Shown here piece by piece: positions 1 to 8,403 of a stretch of 15,221 nt of DNA. Source of the stretch: Eudoraea sp. (GTDB taxonomy: Bacteria; Bacteroidota; Bacteroidia; Flavobacteriales; Flavobacteriaceae); assembly GCA_013042125.1 (NCBI GenBank), contig JABDQS010000221.1:1-15221 (forward strand), read 5' to 3'. Under the pieces are notes generated by a model. It worked only from the letters and a program-made list of their open reading frames with translations. It was not told the DNA's origin and did not search any database. A program made the position numbers and the translations under genes. Every line of letters starts with the position of its first letter. Within the stretch, counting starts at the first letter, position 1.

Positions 1-166
1 CCGATATACCGTTTACCTGAGTGCTGTCAGTAATTTGCAATAAAATAACATTGGAAAAGGGAAGTGGTTTCCCCGAAGTATCCTTTACAGACCCCGATAC
101 CGAGAAGGTTTGGCTCATTACCAAAAATGGTAAAAAGCTCAATATGAGGTATAAGGGGATCTTCAT
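1..166 (-). CDS. Outer-membrane beta-barrel / TonB-dependent receptor-type protein, N-terminal part (runs off the left edge)
   Basis: Read on the minus strand from ATG at 166, this gives 55 residues and stays open to the window edge. The protein opens with a Sec signal peptide (MKIPLYLILSFLPFLVMSQ). It continues into a beta-sandwich sequence with the pattern SVSGSVKDTSGKPLPFSNV followed by DSTQVNG. That is the start of a carboxypeptidase-regulatory-like domain, which in Bacteroidetes commonly precedes the plug and barrel of TonB-dependent receptors and related outer-membrane beta-barrel proteins. The start is supported by the signal peptide and by in-frame stops a short way upstream. An imperfect -7 box (TAGCTTTA, minus strand, 192-185) lies just upstream. 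The plug, barrel and any TonB box are outside the window, so substrate and exact subfamily cannot be given. It is co-directional with the M28 gene upstream but 150 bases away. Confidence 0.8.
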   Translation of the reverse strand, partial: MKIPLYLILSFLPFLVMSQTFSVSGSVKDTSGKPLPFSNVILLQITDSTQVNGIS

Positions 167-222
167 ATGCGGTAGGTTACCCGGTAAAGCTATAAAACTA
201 TTTCGATTTCATGTAAGAAATA

Positions 223-242
223 CCCCTCTTTCCGACAAGGGG
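223..242 (-). terminator. Possible weak terminator after the M28 peptidase gene
   Basis: On the minus strand CCCCTT pairs with GAGGGG (one T.G wobble) around an 8-base loop, followed by the T-rich stretch TATTTCTT. It lies between the stop of the M28 gene (317) and the start of the next minus-strand gene (166). The stem is short, so this is only a candidate. Confidence 0.25.
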
Positions 243-316
243 ACTTGCCAATTTCTATGTGTATGTTGCCCCTCCTTGTTAAGAAGCGCTCCAACAAAAG
301 AGAATATTCCCCACAC

Positions 317-1543
317 TTAGAAGGAAATAGGTACGGTGATCTTTTCCCCGTCCCGATCAACTATAACACTTGTGCTATCACCCGTGTCAAACACAGACAG
401 CGCCCTCATATAGCTCATCATATCCGTCACAACACTATCACCCATTTGAACCACCACGTCCCCTTTCTGCAATCCGGCTTTTTGAGCAGGTTTATCCTCG
501 CTTACACCATCTATCCGCATTCCCTTACCGGCAAACAAATAATCGGGAATAACTCCCATGGCTACTTTAAATCTCGGCACTTCCTCACTTTCGTTCTTGG
601 TTTTCCGGAAGGCGAGTTTGTCGTCATCATTCAATTCGGTAATAACCTCCATGATATAAGAAGTGATGCCTTCCATGCCTTCGTAATTGAGCTTATCGGC
701 GTCGTCTGAGGGTTTGTGGTAATCCTCATGCTGCCCGGTAAAGAAATGAAGAACCGGAATGTCCTGAAGATAAAACGAGGTATGATCTGAAGGTCCTACC
801 CCAGATTCTTTCAACACCAGTTCAAAACCCTGATTATTGGCGTTGAGTACCTGAGGCCAAATAAGGGCAGTTCCCGTGCCACTTACGGAAAGTACCTTGC
901 TTTCCCGTAGTCTTCCTACCATGTCCATGTTGATCATATAATTTACATCTTCCAGATCGATGGTAGGATTCTTTGCAAAATAATTTGATCCCAGGAGGCC
1001 AATTTCCTCTCCGGAAAATGCCATGATCAGATAATTGTTCCCTTTCAGGTCGCTTTCCTGTAGTCCTTTTGCCAATTGCAACAGAACGGCTACCCCACTG
1101 GCATTGTCATCTGCCCCATTGTGAATGGCTGCCTCTCCGCGATAGAGCGATCCTTCACCTCCTAATCCCAAATGGTCGTAATGGGCTCCCAGGATGACCG
1201 TCTTAGCAGCCTTATTGTCTATGAATCCGATGACATTAGTGCCTGTGATAGTACTGTCACTGGCCTTTGTATACTGCACTTCCTGATGTGGATCCTTTTT
1301 TGGTTTAAAAGTAAAGGTCTGATAATAGGTCCCCGCATTTCCGGCTGGAGTCAACCCTATCCCTTTTAATCGTTTAACCAGGTAGTCTGCGGCCATCAGT
1401 TCATTCTCTGTCCCCGTTTCACGCCCCATCAGGGAATCGCTCGCTAAAAAGGCTACATCGTCTTGCAGGGTGTACGTTTTGGTAGGCTCTTGCTTGCAGG
1501 AAATAAAAAGTGCAAGAAAAATGAGCCATATGCTTTGTTTCAT
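317..1543 (-). CDS. M28 family zinc aminopeptidase lipoprotein with C-terminal PDZ domain
   Basis: Predicted exported lipoprotein that removes N-terminal residues from peptides with a two-zinc site. From the ATG at 1543 the product is 408 residues. The start MKQSIWLIFLALFISC is a short lipoprotein signal with Cys16 as the lipidated residue. The M28 ligand pattern is complete: HYDHLG (His121, Asp123), NGADDNASG (bridging Asp near 145), SGEE (Glu179/180, base and ligand), INMDMVG (Asp207) and DYHKPSDD (His276). Residues about 327-408 form a PDZ domain (KPAQKAGLQKGDVV, then the final beta strands). No PA domain is inserted. Two in-frame ATGs lie further upstream (1546, 1555); 1543 is preferred because it gives the cleanest signal peptide, but 1555 is possible. 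It is divergent from the PD40 lipoprotein and shares a palindromic promoter region with it. Family call is firm; the natural peptide substrate is unknown. Confidence 0.93.
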   Translation of the reverse strand: MKQSIWLIFLALFISCKQEPTKTYTLQDDVAFLASDSLMGRETGTENELMAADYLVKRLKGIGLTPAGNAGTYYQTFTFKPKKDPHQEVQYTKASDSTITGTNVIGFIDNKAAKTVILGAHYDHLGLGGEGSLYRGEAAIHNGADDNASGVAVLLQLAKGLQESDLKGNNYLIMAFSGEEIGLLGSNYFAKNPTIDLEDVNYMINMDMVGRLRESKVLSVSGTGTALIWPQVLNANNQGFELVLKESGVGPSDHTSFYLQDIPVLHFFTGQHEDYHKPSDDADKLNYEGMEGITSYIMEVITELNDDDKLAFRKTKNESEEVPRFKVAMGVIPDYLFAGKGMRIDGVSEDKPAQKAGLQKGDVVVQMGDSVVTDMMSYMRALSVFDTGDSTSVIVDRDGEKITVPISF

Positions 1544-1563
1544 CATAATTGCCATTAATTTTG
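1534..1563 (+). promoter_or_regulatory. Bacteroidetes-type promoter for the PD40 lipoprotein gene
   Basis: TTTG at 1534-1537 and TAATTTTG at 1556-1563 are separated by 18 bases. They match the known Bacteroidetes -33 (TTTG/TTG) and -7 (TAnnTTTG) elements with normal spacing. Transcription would start near 1569, leaving a leader of only about 12 bases before the ATG at 1582. Confidence 0.65.
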
Positions 1564-1575
1564 CCCAAAATTAAT
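1554..1575. repeat. Perfect 10+2+10 palindrome between divergent lipoprotein genes
   Basis: ATTAATTTTG, then CC, then CAAAATTAAT: the two arms are exact reverse complements. Each arm contains a full TAnnTTTG box, one reading right and one reading left, so the palindrome itself builds a -7 element for both divergent genes. It could equally be an operator for a dimeric regulator, or both at once. Confidence 0.8.
1566..1573 (-). promoter_or_regulatory. Candidate -7 box for the M28 peptidase gene
   Basis: On the minus strand this is TAATTTTG, a perfect TAnnTTTG match and the mirror of the plus-strand box at 1556-1563. No good TTTG/TTG -33 element is seen about 17-23 bases upstream on this strand, so it is weaker than its partner. 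Transcription would begin near 1560, only 5 bases before the ATG at 1555 but about 17 before the ATG at 1543, which favours the later start. Confidence 0.5.
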
Positions 1576-1581
1576 CAACTC

Positions 1582-2688
1582 ATGAGAAAAATACTCTTTT
1601 TATTAAGTTTAATAACTGTCTTTAGTTGTAAGTCGGATCCAAAAACTACAGAGGCCCCATCTGCAGAAGCCACCTCATTGATGGCGGGATCGGATACCCT
1701 TATCTATCCGGAGGAGAAATATTTTAAATCGATTCGGCAGATCACCTTCGGCGGAGATAATGCAGAAGCCTACTGGAGCTTTGATGACAGTATGATGATC
1801 TTCCAATCCAATAACAAAGAATGGGGCATGGAATGCGATCAGATATTTCTGATGAATACCACAGATAGTTTTAAAGATAGCATCCCTCCTATGATCAGTA
1901 CAGGGATGGGGCGGACCACATGTTCATATTTCCTCCCGGATAACAAACATTTTGTATACGGATCCACCCACCTTGTAGATGAGGAATGTCCTGAGGTTCC
2001 CCTCCGTTCTAATGGGAAGTATGTATGGCCGGTCTATGATTCATTCGACATTTTTGTGGCCGATCTTGAAGGCAATATTGTGGATCAACTCACCGATCTT
2101 CCCGGCTATGACGCCGAGGCCACTGTTTCTCCAAAGGGAGATAAAATTGTGTTTACCTCCATGCGAAGTGGAGATCTGGAATTGTACACAATGAACCTGG
2201 ATGGAAGCGATGTTAAACAGATAACCGATGAATTGGGCTACGATGGTGGCGCTTTCTTTTCCCCGGATGGAACCAAGATCATCTTCAGGGCCAGCAGGCC
2301 CACTACAGAGGCTGAGATAACAGAATACAAAGAATTATTAGCCCGGGGTCTGGTACAGCCTACAGAAATGGAATTGTTTATTTGCGACGCCGATGGCGGC
2401 AACCTAACACAGCTTACCTTTTTAGGGAATGCCAACTGGAGTCCGTTCTTCCACCCTTCAGGAAAAAAGATCCTCTTCTCCAGTAATTTTGAAGCTGAGA
2501 AAGGCTTTCCATTTAACCTGTATTTTATTGATATAGATGGGAAGAATCTTGAACGGGTTACCCATGGTGAGACCTTTGATGCCTTTCCCGTCTTTTCCAA
2601 TGATGGAAAATATCTGGCATTCTCCAGCAATCGCAATAACGGGGGGACAAGAGACACTAACTTGTTTATAGCCGAGTGGCAGGAATAA
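1582..2688 (+). CDS. TolB-like PD40 beta-propeller lipoprotein
   Basis: Product of 368 residues from the ATG at 1582. It begins MRKILFLLSLITVFSC, a lipoprotein signal with Cys16 as the lipidated residue. An in-frame ATG upstream (1549) would put a polar stretch ahead of the signal and fall inside the promoter, so it is rejected. After a low-complexity linker the protein is a run of WD40/PD40-type blades. Clear repeats include ATVSPKGDKIVFTSMRSGDLELY, shown here by its core SPKGDKIVFTS near 183-193, then SPDGTKIIFRAS near 227-238, and later HPSGKKILFSSN and SNDGKYLAFSSN. This is the fold of the TolB C-terminal propeller and of the propeller in prolyl oligopeptidases and tricorn protease. No hydrolase domain follows, so it is probably a binding or scaffold protein on the periplasmic face. 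It is divergent from the M28 peptidase and followed by lepA after 52 bases. Specific function unknown. Confidence 0.85.
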   Translation: MRKILFLLSLITVFSCKSDPKTTEAPSAEATSLMAGSDTLIYPEEKYFKSIRQITFGGDNAEAYWSFDDSMMIFQSNNKEWGMECDQIFLMNTTDSFKDSIPPMISTGMGRTTCSYFLPDNKHFVYGSTHLVDEECPEVPLRSNGKYVWPVYDSFDIFVADLEGNIVDQLTDLPGYDAEATVSPKGDKIVFTSMRSGDLELYTMNLDGSDVKQITDELGYDGGAFFSPDGTKIIFRASRPTTEAEITEYKELLARGLVQPTEMELFICDADGGNLTQLTFLGNANWSPFFHPSGKKILFSSNFEAEKGFPFNLYFIDIDGKNLERVTHGETFDAFPVFSNDGKYLAFSSNRNNGGTRDTNLFIAEWQE

Positions 2689-2701
2689 GTATTTTTAGCT
2701 G

Positions 2702-2709
2702 TATCTTTG
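2702..2709 (+). promoter_or_regulatory. Candidate -7 promoter box for lepA
   Basis: TATCTTTG is a perfect TAnnTTTG match 31 bases before the lepA ATG, in the 52-base gap after the PD40 gene. No convincing TTTG -33 element sits at the expected spacing, so only the -7 box is claimed. It suggests lepA has its own promoter rather than relying on read-through. Confidence 0.5.
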
Positions 2710-2740
2710 CCGCTCTTATCAGCAGTGCAAGAAAAGGAAA

Positions 2741-4537
2741 ATGAAACACATCAGGAACTTCTGTATCATAGCTCATATTGATCATGGGAAAAGTACCCTG
2801 GCCGACAGGCTTCTTGATTTCACCGGTTCTGTAACCGAGCGTGAAAAGAAGGAGCAGTTGCTGGATAATATGGACCTAGAACGCGAACGGGGTATTACCA
2901 TTAAGAGCCATGCAATACAAATGGAGTACGAATATGAGGGACAGACCTATGTACTGAACCTGATCGATACTCCCGGGCATGTCGATTTTTCATACGAAGT
3001 ATCGCGATCTATCGCTGCCTGCGAAGGGGCCTTGCTGGTCGTAGATGCTGCACAAAGTATTCAGGCGCAGACCATTTCCAACCTGTATCTGGCGCTGGAG
3101 AACGATCTGGAGATCATTCCTGTCCTCAATAAGGTGGACCTGCCCAGTGCTAGTCCGGAAGAGGTTACAGATGATATCGTAGATCTTTTGGGTTGTGAAA
3201 TAGAGGATGTGATCCCGGCCAGTGCCAAAACAGGCATAGGTATTGAGGCCATTCTTAAGGCCATTATAGAACGCATCCCTGCTCCCTCAGGAAATGTTGA
3301 TGAGCCATTGCAAGCCCTGGTATTCGATTCTGTTTATAACCCATTTCGTGGTGTGGAAACCTATTTCAGGGTGATCAATGGAGAAATAAAAAAAGGACAA
3401 AAAATTAAATTTGTTGCCACCGATAAATCGTACTTCGCAGATGAGGTGGGAACACTTAAGCTAACACAAGTCATAAGGCCCAGTATTAAAGCCGGTGATG
3501 TGGGCTATTTGATCACGGGGATCAAGGACGCGCGTGAGGTAAAAGTGGGCGATACCATTACCGATGCAACCAACCCAACCAAGAATGCTATTGCCGGATT
3601 TGAGGATGTGAAGCCTATGGTATTTGCCGGGATCTATCCGGTAGATACAGAAGATTTTGAGGAGTTGAGGTCCTCCATGGAAAAATTACAATTGAACGAC
3701 GCCTCTCTGGTATTTACTCCGGAAAGTAGTGCCGCTCTCGGTTTTGGATTCCGATGTGGCTTTTTGGGAATGCTACATATGGAGATCATACAGGAACGCC
3801 TGGAACGTGAGTTCGATATGACCGTGATAACTACTGTTCCTAACGTAAGCTATCATGCCTTTACCCGTAAAGATCCTGAGATCCCATTGATCGTCAATAA
3901 TCCGTCCGACCTTCCGGATCCATCTACCATAGACCGGGTGGAAGAACCTTATATAAAGGCTACGATTATCACTAAATCCGATTTTGTGGGTAATGTGATG
4001 TCCCTGTGTATTGAAAAAAGAGGGCAGATCACTAATCAGACCTATCTGACCACAGAGCGGGTGGAGCTGACCTTTGATATGCCGTTAGCCGAGATCGTAT
4101 TCGATTTCTACGACCGATTAAAAACAGTATCCAAAGGATATGCCTCCTTTGATTATGCCCCTATTGGAATGAGAGTTTCAAAATTGGTGAGGGTAGACAT
4201 CTTGTTAAATTCCCAGTCGGTAGATGCTCTTTCTGCCCTTATTCATGCAGATAATGCGGCCAATATTGGAAAGAAGATGTGTGAAAAACTCAAAGAACTT
4301 ATCCCCAGGCAACAATTCGATATCCCTATTCAGGCGGCCATTGGGGCGAAGATCATTTCCCGTGAGACCATCAAAGCCCTGCGAAAAGATGTTACCGCCA
4401 AATGTTATGGGGGTGATATTTCCAGAAAAAGAAAACTTCTGGAGAAGCAGAAAAAAGGGAAAAAGAGAATGCGGCAGGTAGGTAATGTTGAGATACCTCA
4501 ACAGGCTTTTATGGCTGTTCTGAAGTTGAATGATTAA
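2741..4537 (+). CDS. lepA: Elongation factor 4 (LepA), ribosomal back-translocating GTPase
   Basis: Translational GTPase of 598 residues, the usual length for LepA. It binds ribosomes and affects translocation and ribosome assembly, and is cytoplasmic or membrane associated. All GTPase motifs are seen: G1 AHIDHGKS (11-18), G2 with RGIT (50-53), G3 DTPGH (76-80, including the catalytic-type His80), G4 NKVD (130-133) and G5 SAK (161-163). Domain II, the EF-G-like domains and the LepA-specific C-terminal domain follow. The latter is recognised by [20 protein letters not shown] and the ending [13 protein letters not shown] domain IV is absent, as expected. The start ATG is preceded by a purine-rich AAAAGGAAA, one of the few Shine-Dalgarno-like sequences here. 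The stop codon (4535-4537) overlaps the stop of the convergent antiporter gene. No anomalies; the call is secure. Confidence 0.98.
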   Translation: MKHIRNFCIIAHIDHGKSTLADRLLDFTGSVTEREKKEQLLDNMDLERERGITIKSHAIQMEYEYEGQTYVLNLIDTPGHVDFSYEVSRSIAACEGALLVVDAAQSIQAQTISNLYLALENDLEIIPVLNKVDLPSASPEEVTDDIVDLLGCEIEDVIPASAKTGIGIEAILKAIIERIPAPSGNVDEPLQALVFDSVYNPFRGVETYFRVINGEIKKGQKIKFVATDKSYFADEVGTLKLTQVIRPSIKAGDVGYLITGIKDAREVKVGDTITDATNPTKNAIAGFEDVKPMVFAGIYPVDTEDFEELRSSMEKLQLNDASLVFTPESSAALGFGFRCGFLGMLHMEIIQERLEREFDMTVITTVPNVSYHAFTRKDPEIPLIVNNPSDLPDPSTIDRVEEPYIKATIITKSDFVGNVMSLCIEKRGQITNQTYLTTERVELTFDMPLAEIVFDFYDRLKTVSKGYASFDYAPIGMRVSKLVRVDILLNSQSVDALSALIHADNAANIGKKMCEKLKELIPRQQFDIPIQAAIGAKIISRETIKALRKDVTAKCYGGDISRKRKLLEKQKKGKKRMRQVGNVEIPQQAFMAVLKLND

Positions 4538-6399
4538 GTAACTTCATTTTTCTTGCCGGGCATTTCATTAGCAGATTCGAACATTTTCCCTAGATACACA
4601 AGTTTATACCCTTTGGTGACATCTTTAAACTCCTTAGAAAATGAGCTTATGATAAATAGTTTCCCATCAGGAGCCTTTAAAAAAATGGGGATAATAAAAT
4701 CATCTGCTTTAGTGATCTCGATTAGGCCCTCATAGTGTTCCTGATCCTTTAGCACTATTTCATGGATAGCCGGAAATTTTCTAACGGCTTCAGTAATTTT
4801 GATAAAGTCGTCTGTATGTGAGAAAAGTCCCTCCGTAGGGCTATTCTCAGGATCGGTCATCTCTTCTGAGTTCACCAACCTGAAAGATCCGTTTTCACCA
4901 AACTGTTTTCTAAACTTGTTTAAGGCGTATTTGTTGATCTCTGAATTGCCGGTCAGGGCCATTAAATAACCCACATCGTTTAATTCTATATTATCTGTAA
5001 GGGTATCCGAATAAATATTTGCCGTCATGGCTTCCAGGCCCATATTCTTGCATTTTTGAATATTGGTCTCATTATTATCAATGACTACCACATGCCTGTT
5101 ATTATTTTTAAGATAGTTGGCAATGAGGCGAGACGCTTTGCTTGCGCCAATGACAAGAATACCTTCTGAGTGTTTCAGAAAAACACCCAGCCATTTAGCA
5201 ACCTGCCTGGCTGTTGTGGCATTCAATAACACGGTGCCCAGCACTATCATAAATACCAAAGGAGTAATATATTCTGCACCAGCTTCTCCTTTTGCCATAA
5301 GCTTTGAGCCAAAAAGTGAGGCAATTCCGGCTGCCACAATACCACGCGGCCCAACCCATCCAATAAAAATTTTCTCATTAAATTTTAGGTCGGAACCCCT
5401 GGAGCTCAGTAAAACACCAATGGGCCTTATTACAAAGACGATCACTAAAAACAGAATGGCCGTGTTCCAATTATAAATGAGCTCCATATCGCTCACATTG
5501 ATATTGGCGGCAAGCAGGATAAACAGAATGGAAATAAGGAGAACACTTAGCGATTCCTTGAAATAAAGCAATTCCTTAAGATTGGGAAGGTTCATATTCC
5601 CCATAACCATTCCCATCACCACTACGGCCAAAAGCCCGGATTCATGTGCAAATACCTCAGATTCTACAAAAACCAGGAGCACCACAGAGAGGGAGACCAC
5701 ATTAAGCAAGTAGTGGGGAATAAAGTTCTTTTTAATCGCAAATGCCAGGGCGTGCGCAAAAGTGAAGCCAAAACTACATCCAAAAAGCAATATTTTTCCA
5801 AATTCAATCAGTGCGGTCTTGGTATATGCCTGCCCTTCTCCTACACTGATAAATTCAAAGACCAATACCGCGGCCAAAGCTCCAATAGGGTCTATAAGGA
5901 TGCCTTCCCATTTTAAAACAGCCGAAACATCTTTTTTTAAGGGGATATTTCTGAGAATAGGCGTAATTACAGTGGGGCCGGTTACAATAATTAAAGCCGA
6001 GAACAGAAAAGAGATCTGCCAGCTGAAGTCGAAAATAAAATGTGCTGCAATGCCCGCACCAAAAAAGGTGACAAGTGTTCCTATAGTTATCAATTTGGTA
6101 ATAACGGGGCCTACATTAGAAATTTCAGATCTTTTTAGCGTAAGGCCTCCTTCAAAGAGAATAATGCTAATGGCCAGAGAAACAAAATAATAGAGTCCAT
6201 CTCCCGGAAATAGTCCTACCTCACCATTCCATATTGGCTGTATGAGTTTCTCCCCATTTTCGGTATAAAGTGTGGAGATTGGGCCAACCAACAACCCAAT
6301 AATGATCAATGGCAAGATGGCCGGTAATTTTAATCGCCATGCTACCCATTGTGCTACGATCCCCAGAATAATGATGCCCGCTAACTCTAACATAATCAA
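4534..6399 (-). CDS. Cation/proton antiporter (CPA family, NhaP-like) with C-terminal RCK/TrkA-N domain
   Basis: Inner-membrane exchanger of 621 residues, predicted to swap Na+ or K+ for protons. Residues 1 to about 405 hold about 12-13 hydrophobic segments. Conserved features include FEGGLTL near 82-88, the unwound-helix motif VTGPTVITP near 139-147, the presumed ion-binding Asp170 in [10 protein letters not shown] and GWVGPRGIV near 347-354. This GPTVI form resembles NhaP-type exchangers rather than those with a TDPV motif. Residues about 413-530 form a Rossmann RCK_N domain (ILVIGAS, then HVVVIDNN), typical of regulation by a nucleotide or ion. The Rossmann loop is atypical: GASKAS replaces the usual GxGxxG. 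A further cytoplasmic segment, perhaps a reduced RCK_C, ends the protein. ATGs at 6399 and 6393 are equally plausible starts. It is convergent with lepA, with overlapping stops, and is its own transcription unit. Ion selectivity cannot be read from the sequence. Confidence 0.9.
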   Translation of the reverse strand: MIMLELAGIIILGIVAQWVAWRLKLPAILPLIIIGLLVGPISTLYTENGEKLIQPIWNGEVGLFPGDGLYYFVSLAISIILFEGGLTLKRSEISNVGPVITKLITIGTLVTFFGAGIAAHFIFDFSWQISFLFSALIIVTGPTVITPILRNIPLKKDVSAVLKWEGILIDPIGALAAVLVFEFISVGEGQAYTKTALIEFGKILLFGCSFGFTFAHALAFAIKKNFIPHYLLNVVSLSVVLLVFVESEVFAHESGLLAVVVMGMVMGNMNLPNLKELLYFKESLSVLLISILFILLAANINVSDMELIYNWNTAILFLVIVFVIRPIGVLLSSRGSDLKFNEKIFIGWVGPRGIVAAGIASLFGSKLMAKGEAGAEYITPLVFMIVLGTVLLNATTARQVAKWLGVFLKHSEGILVIGASKASRLIANYLKNNNRHVVVIDNNETNIQKCKNMGLEAMTANIYSDTLTDNIELNDVGYLMALTGNSEINKYALNKFRKQFGENGSFRLVNSEEMTDPENSPTEGLFSHTDDFIKITEAVRKFPAIHEIVLKDQEHYEGLIEITKADDFIIPIFLKAPDGKLFIISSFSKEFKDVTKGYKLVYLGKMFESANEMPGKKNEVT

Positions 6400-6654
6400 T
6401 GCTTTGTGACCAAGTAGTGGGATTCAACACCCATTTCCTATCTTCTTCTTATCGCAAATAAAGACAATAATGAACAAACACCGGAAAGATTAGGGTTATA
6501 ATTCAATTTTATTATAGAAGGAATGATCTGCTTTGGAAAACAGCTTCAAAAATTACTGCAAACGAAGCAAAATGCTCAATGATTTGTTAAAATACAGGGG
6601 TAAAGGGAGTTATCGGCGGGTCTTTTCTTAATTTGCGCGCTGTTTATCATCTTG
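6400..6654. other. AT-rich divergent intergenic region (255 bases)
   Basis: This region separates the minus-strand antiporter from the plus-strand four-gene run and must hold promoters for both, but no perfect TAnnTTTG box is seen. The nearest are TTAATTTG at 6628-6635 (plus) and TTTATTTG at 6462-6455 (minus), each with one mismatch and no well-spaced -33 element. A short inverted repeat TATAAT/ATTATA lies near 6496-6515. I see no small gene with plausible coding features. Confidence 0.4.
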
Positions 6655-7515
6655 ATGAAGTTATATCCAATAGAATCCGGGAATTTTAAATTAGACGGAG
6701 GTGCTATGTTTGGCGTAGTGCCAAAATCCCTATGGAACAGGACCAACCCTGCGGACGCAAACAACATGATAGATATAGCGGCCAGATGCCTCCTTATTGA
6801 AGATGGCAACCGACTCATCCTTATAGATACCGGGATGGGTAACAAACAGTCCGATAAATTTTTTAGCTACTACTACCGCTGGGGCAACGATAATTTAAAT
6901 GCTTCCTTAAAGAAAGCCGGCTTTCACCGGGATGATATTACGGATGTGTTTATGACCCACCTTCATTTTGACCATTGCGGGGGTAGTGTGCAATGGAATG
7001 ATTCTCAAACAGGCTATGAACCTGCATTTAAGAATGCTGTTTTCTGGACCAACGAGCCTCATTGGAAATGGGCCACCGAACCCAATCCAAGAGAAAAGGC
7101 ATCTTTTCTGAAAGAGAACCTCTTGCCCATGGAAGAAAGTGGTCAGTTAAAGTTTATTCAGCGGCCCGAATTCCCCTTTATGGAGGGCACAGAACTTGGG
7201 TTTAACATCTTGTTTGTGGATGGGCATACAGACAAACAAATGATCCCTCATATTCAATACCAGGGAAAAACTGTGGTCTTTATGGCCGATCTTCTCCCCA
7301 CCGTTGGGCATATTCCATTGCCCTATATAATGGGCTACGATACCCGCCCGCTGCTAACGCTTTCTGAAAAGGATACCTTTCTGAAAAATGCCGCTGACAA
7401 CAACTATTATTTGTTTTTAGAGCATGATGCTCATAATGAGATCTGCACCCTACAACACACTGATAAAGGAATTCGCCTAAACAAAATCCACACCTTTGAT
7501 GAACTCTTTTCCTAA
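6655..7515 (+). CDS. Metallo-beta-lactamase-fold hydrolase (lactonase/glyoxalase II-like)
   Basis: Soluble hydrolase of 286 residues with a complete MBL two-metal site: THLHFDHCGG at 101-110 (His102, His104, Asp106, His107), His191 in VDGHTD, Asp212 in FMADLLP and His257 in LEHDAH. There is no signal peptide, so it is probably cytoplasmic. The HxHxDH pattern and overall size fit the lactonase/glyoxalase II side of the superfamily rather than RNases or true beta-lactamases. The substrate could be a lactone, a thioester or another ester. An in-frame TTG lies directly before the ATG (6652); the ATG is preferred. It heads a same-strand run of four genes, and its last 17 bases overlap the start of the SMP-30-like gene, suggesting translational coupling. 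Family is firm, substrate unknown. Confidence 0.92.
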   Translation: MKLYPIESGNFKLDGGAMFGVVPKSLWNRTNPADANNMIDIAARCLLIEDGNRLILIDTGMGNKQSDKFFSYYYRWGNDNLNASLKKAGFHRDDITDVFMTHLHFDHCGGSVQWNDSQTGYEPAFKNAVFWTNEPHWKWATEPNPREKASFLKENLLPMEESGQLKFIQRPEFPFMEGTELGFNILFVDGHTDKQMIPHIQYQGKTVVFMADLLPTVGHIPLPYIMGYDTRPLLTLSEKDTFLKNAADNNYYLFLEHDAHNEICTLQHTDKGIRLNKIHTFDELFS

Positions 7516-8392
7516 GCTAGTTTTCTTCGCGTTAGCGGTGATTCATATGATTTTTTCACCTCTGTATGCGTTTCAAAGTACGGATCTTATTTCCGAACAT
7601 AGTTTTACGGAAGGGATCGAGGGGCCGGCCGTTGATAAGGCCGGAGATATCTTTGCTGTGAATTTCAAGGAACAGGGTACTATAGGAAAGATAGATAGGG
7701 AAGGGAATGGGGAAGTGTTTATCAGGTTGCCGGAAGGAAGTATAGGAAATGGCATACGCTTTGATAAAGATCATAACATGTTTGTTGCAGATTATGCAGG
7801 CCATAAGGTGTATCGGTTAAAGAATGGTTCAAAGACGCCGGAGGTTTGGGCAGAGGAGATAGCAATGAATCAACCCAATGACCTGGCTATTAGCGATGAT
7901 GGCTTTATATATCTGAGCGATCCAAATTGGGCTGAAAATACAGGTAATATTTGGGTGGTGACACCATCCGGGAAGGTGCACCTCTTAGAAGCTAATATGG
8001 GTACTACCAATGGGATAGAAGTAAGTCCGGATGGAAAGCTTCTGTACGTAAATGAATCTGTTCAAAGGAAAGTGTGGAAATACGATATTCTGAAAGACGG
8101 GACAATTTCCAATAAAAGACTTTTTTTCTCTTTTGAGGATCACGGTTTGGATGGAATGCGATGCGATATAGAGGGAAACTTGTACATCACCCGCTATGAT
8201 AAAGGTACGGTAGTGATGATCTCACCCAAGGGTGTCTTGCTTAAAGAGATCCTTTTACAAGGAAAAAAACCTTCCAACATTGCGTTTGGGGGAAAAGATG
8301 GCCGGGACGGATATGTCACAATGGCCGATAGGGGATGTATTGAAGTTATCCGGATATCCCATCCGGGAAGTTATTACAGTAAAGTTCATTAA
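7499..8392 (+). CDS. Exported SMP-30/gluconolactonase/LRE-like six-bladed propeller
   Basis: Product of 297 residues with an N-terminal hydrophobic signal (MNSFPKLVFFALAVIHMIF, then SPLYAFQS), so it is probably periplasmic. The metal-binding pattern of the SMP-30 family is in place: Glu41 in EGIEGPA, Asn127 in NQPNDL, Asn171 in TTNGI and Asp218 in LDGMRCD. The blades read as repeated strands such as GIRFDKDHNMFVADY, VSPDGKLLYVNES and DIEGNLYITRY. Family members hydrolyse sugar lactones or other esters with a single divalent metal, and plant/animal relatives include strictosidine synthase-like proteins. The start lies inside the MBL gene (17-base overlap); an in-frame TTG one codon upstream is possible. 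The subtilase gene follows after 11 bases. The exact substrate cannot be stated; a gluconolactonase label would be a family guess. Confidence 0.88.
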   Translation: MNSFPKLVFFALAVIHMIFSPLYAFQSTDLISEHSFTEGIEGPAVDKAGDIFAVNFKEQGTIGKIDREGNGEVFIRLPEGSIGNGIRFDKDHNMFVADYAGHKVYRLKNGSKTPEVWAEEIAMNQPNDLAISDDGFIYLSDPNWAENTGNIWVVTPSGKVHLLEANMGTTNGIEVSPDGKLLYVNESVQRKVWKYDILKDGTISNKRLFFSFEDHGLDGMRCDIEGNLYITRYDKGTVVMISPKGVLLKEILLQGKKPSNIAFGGKDGRDGYVTMADRGCIEVIRISHPGSYYSKVH

Positions 8393-8403
8393 TAATAAGA
8401 AGT

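Noticed and set aside
21..709. Plus-strand open frames across the left end
   Set aside because: They run antisense to the receptor-type N-terminus and the M28 gene, have no recognisable domains, and are cysteine/proline/histidine-rich, as expected of shadow frames.
2238..2657. Minus-strand open frame of 139 codons inside the PD40 gene
   Set aside because: The plus-strand frame shows clear propeller repeats, while the antisense product has no family features or start signals.
5762..6190. Plus-strand open frame of 142 codons inside the antiporter gene
   Set aside because: It is antisense to well-conserved membrane segments, and its Lys/Ile/Pro-rich composition mirrors the antisense of a hydrophobic protein.
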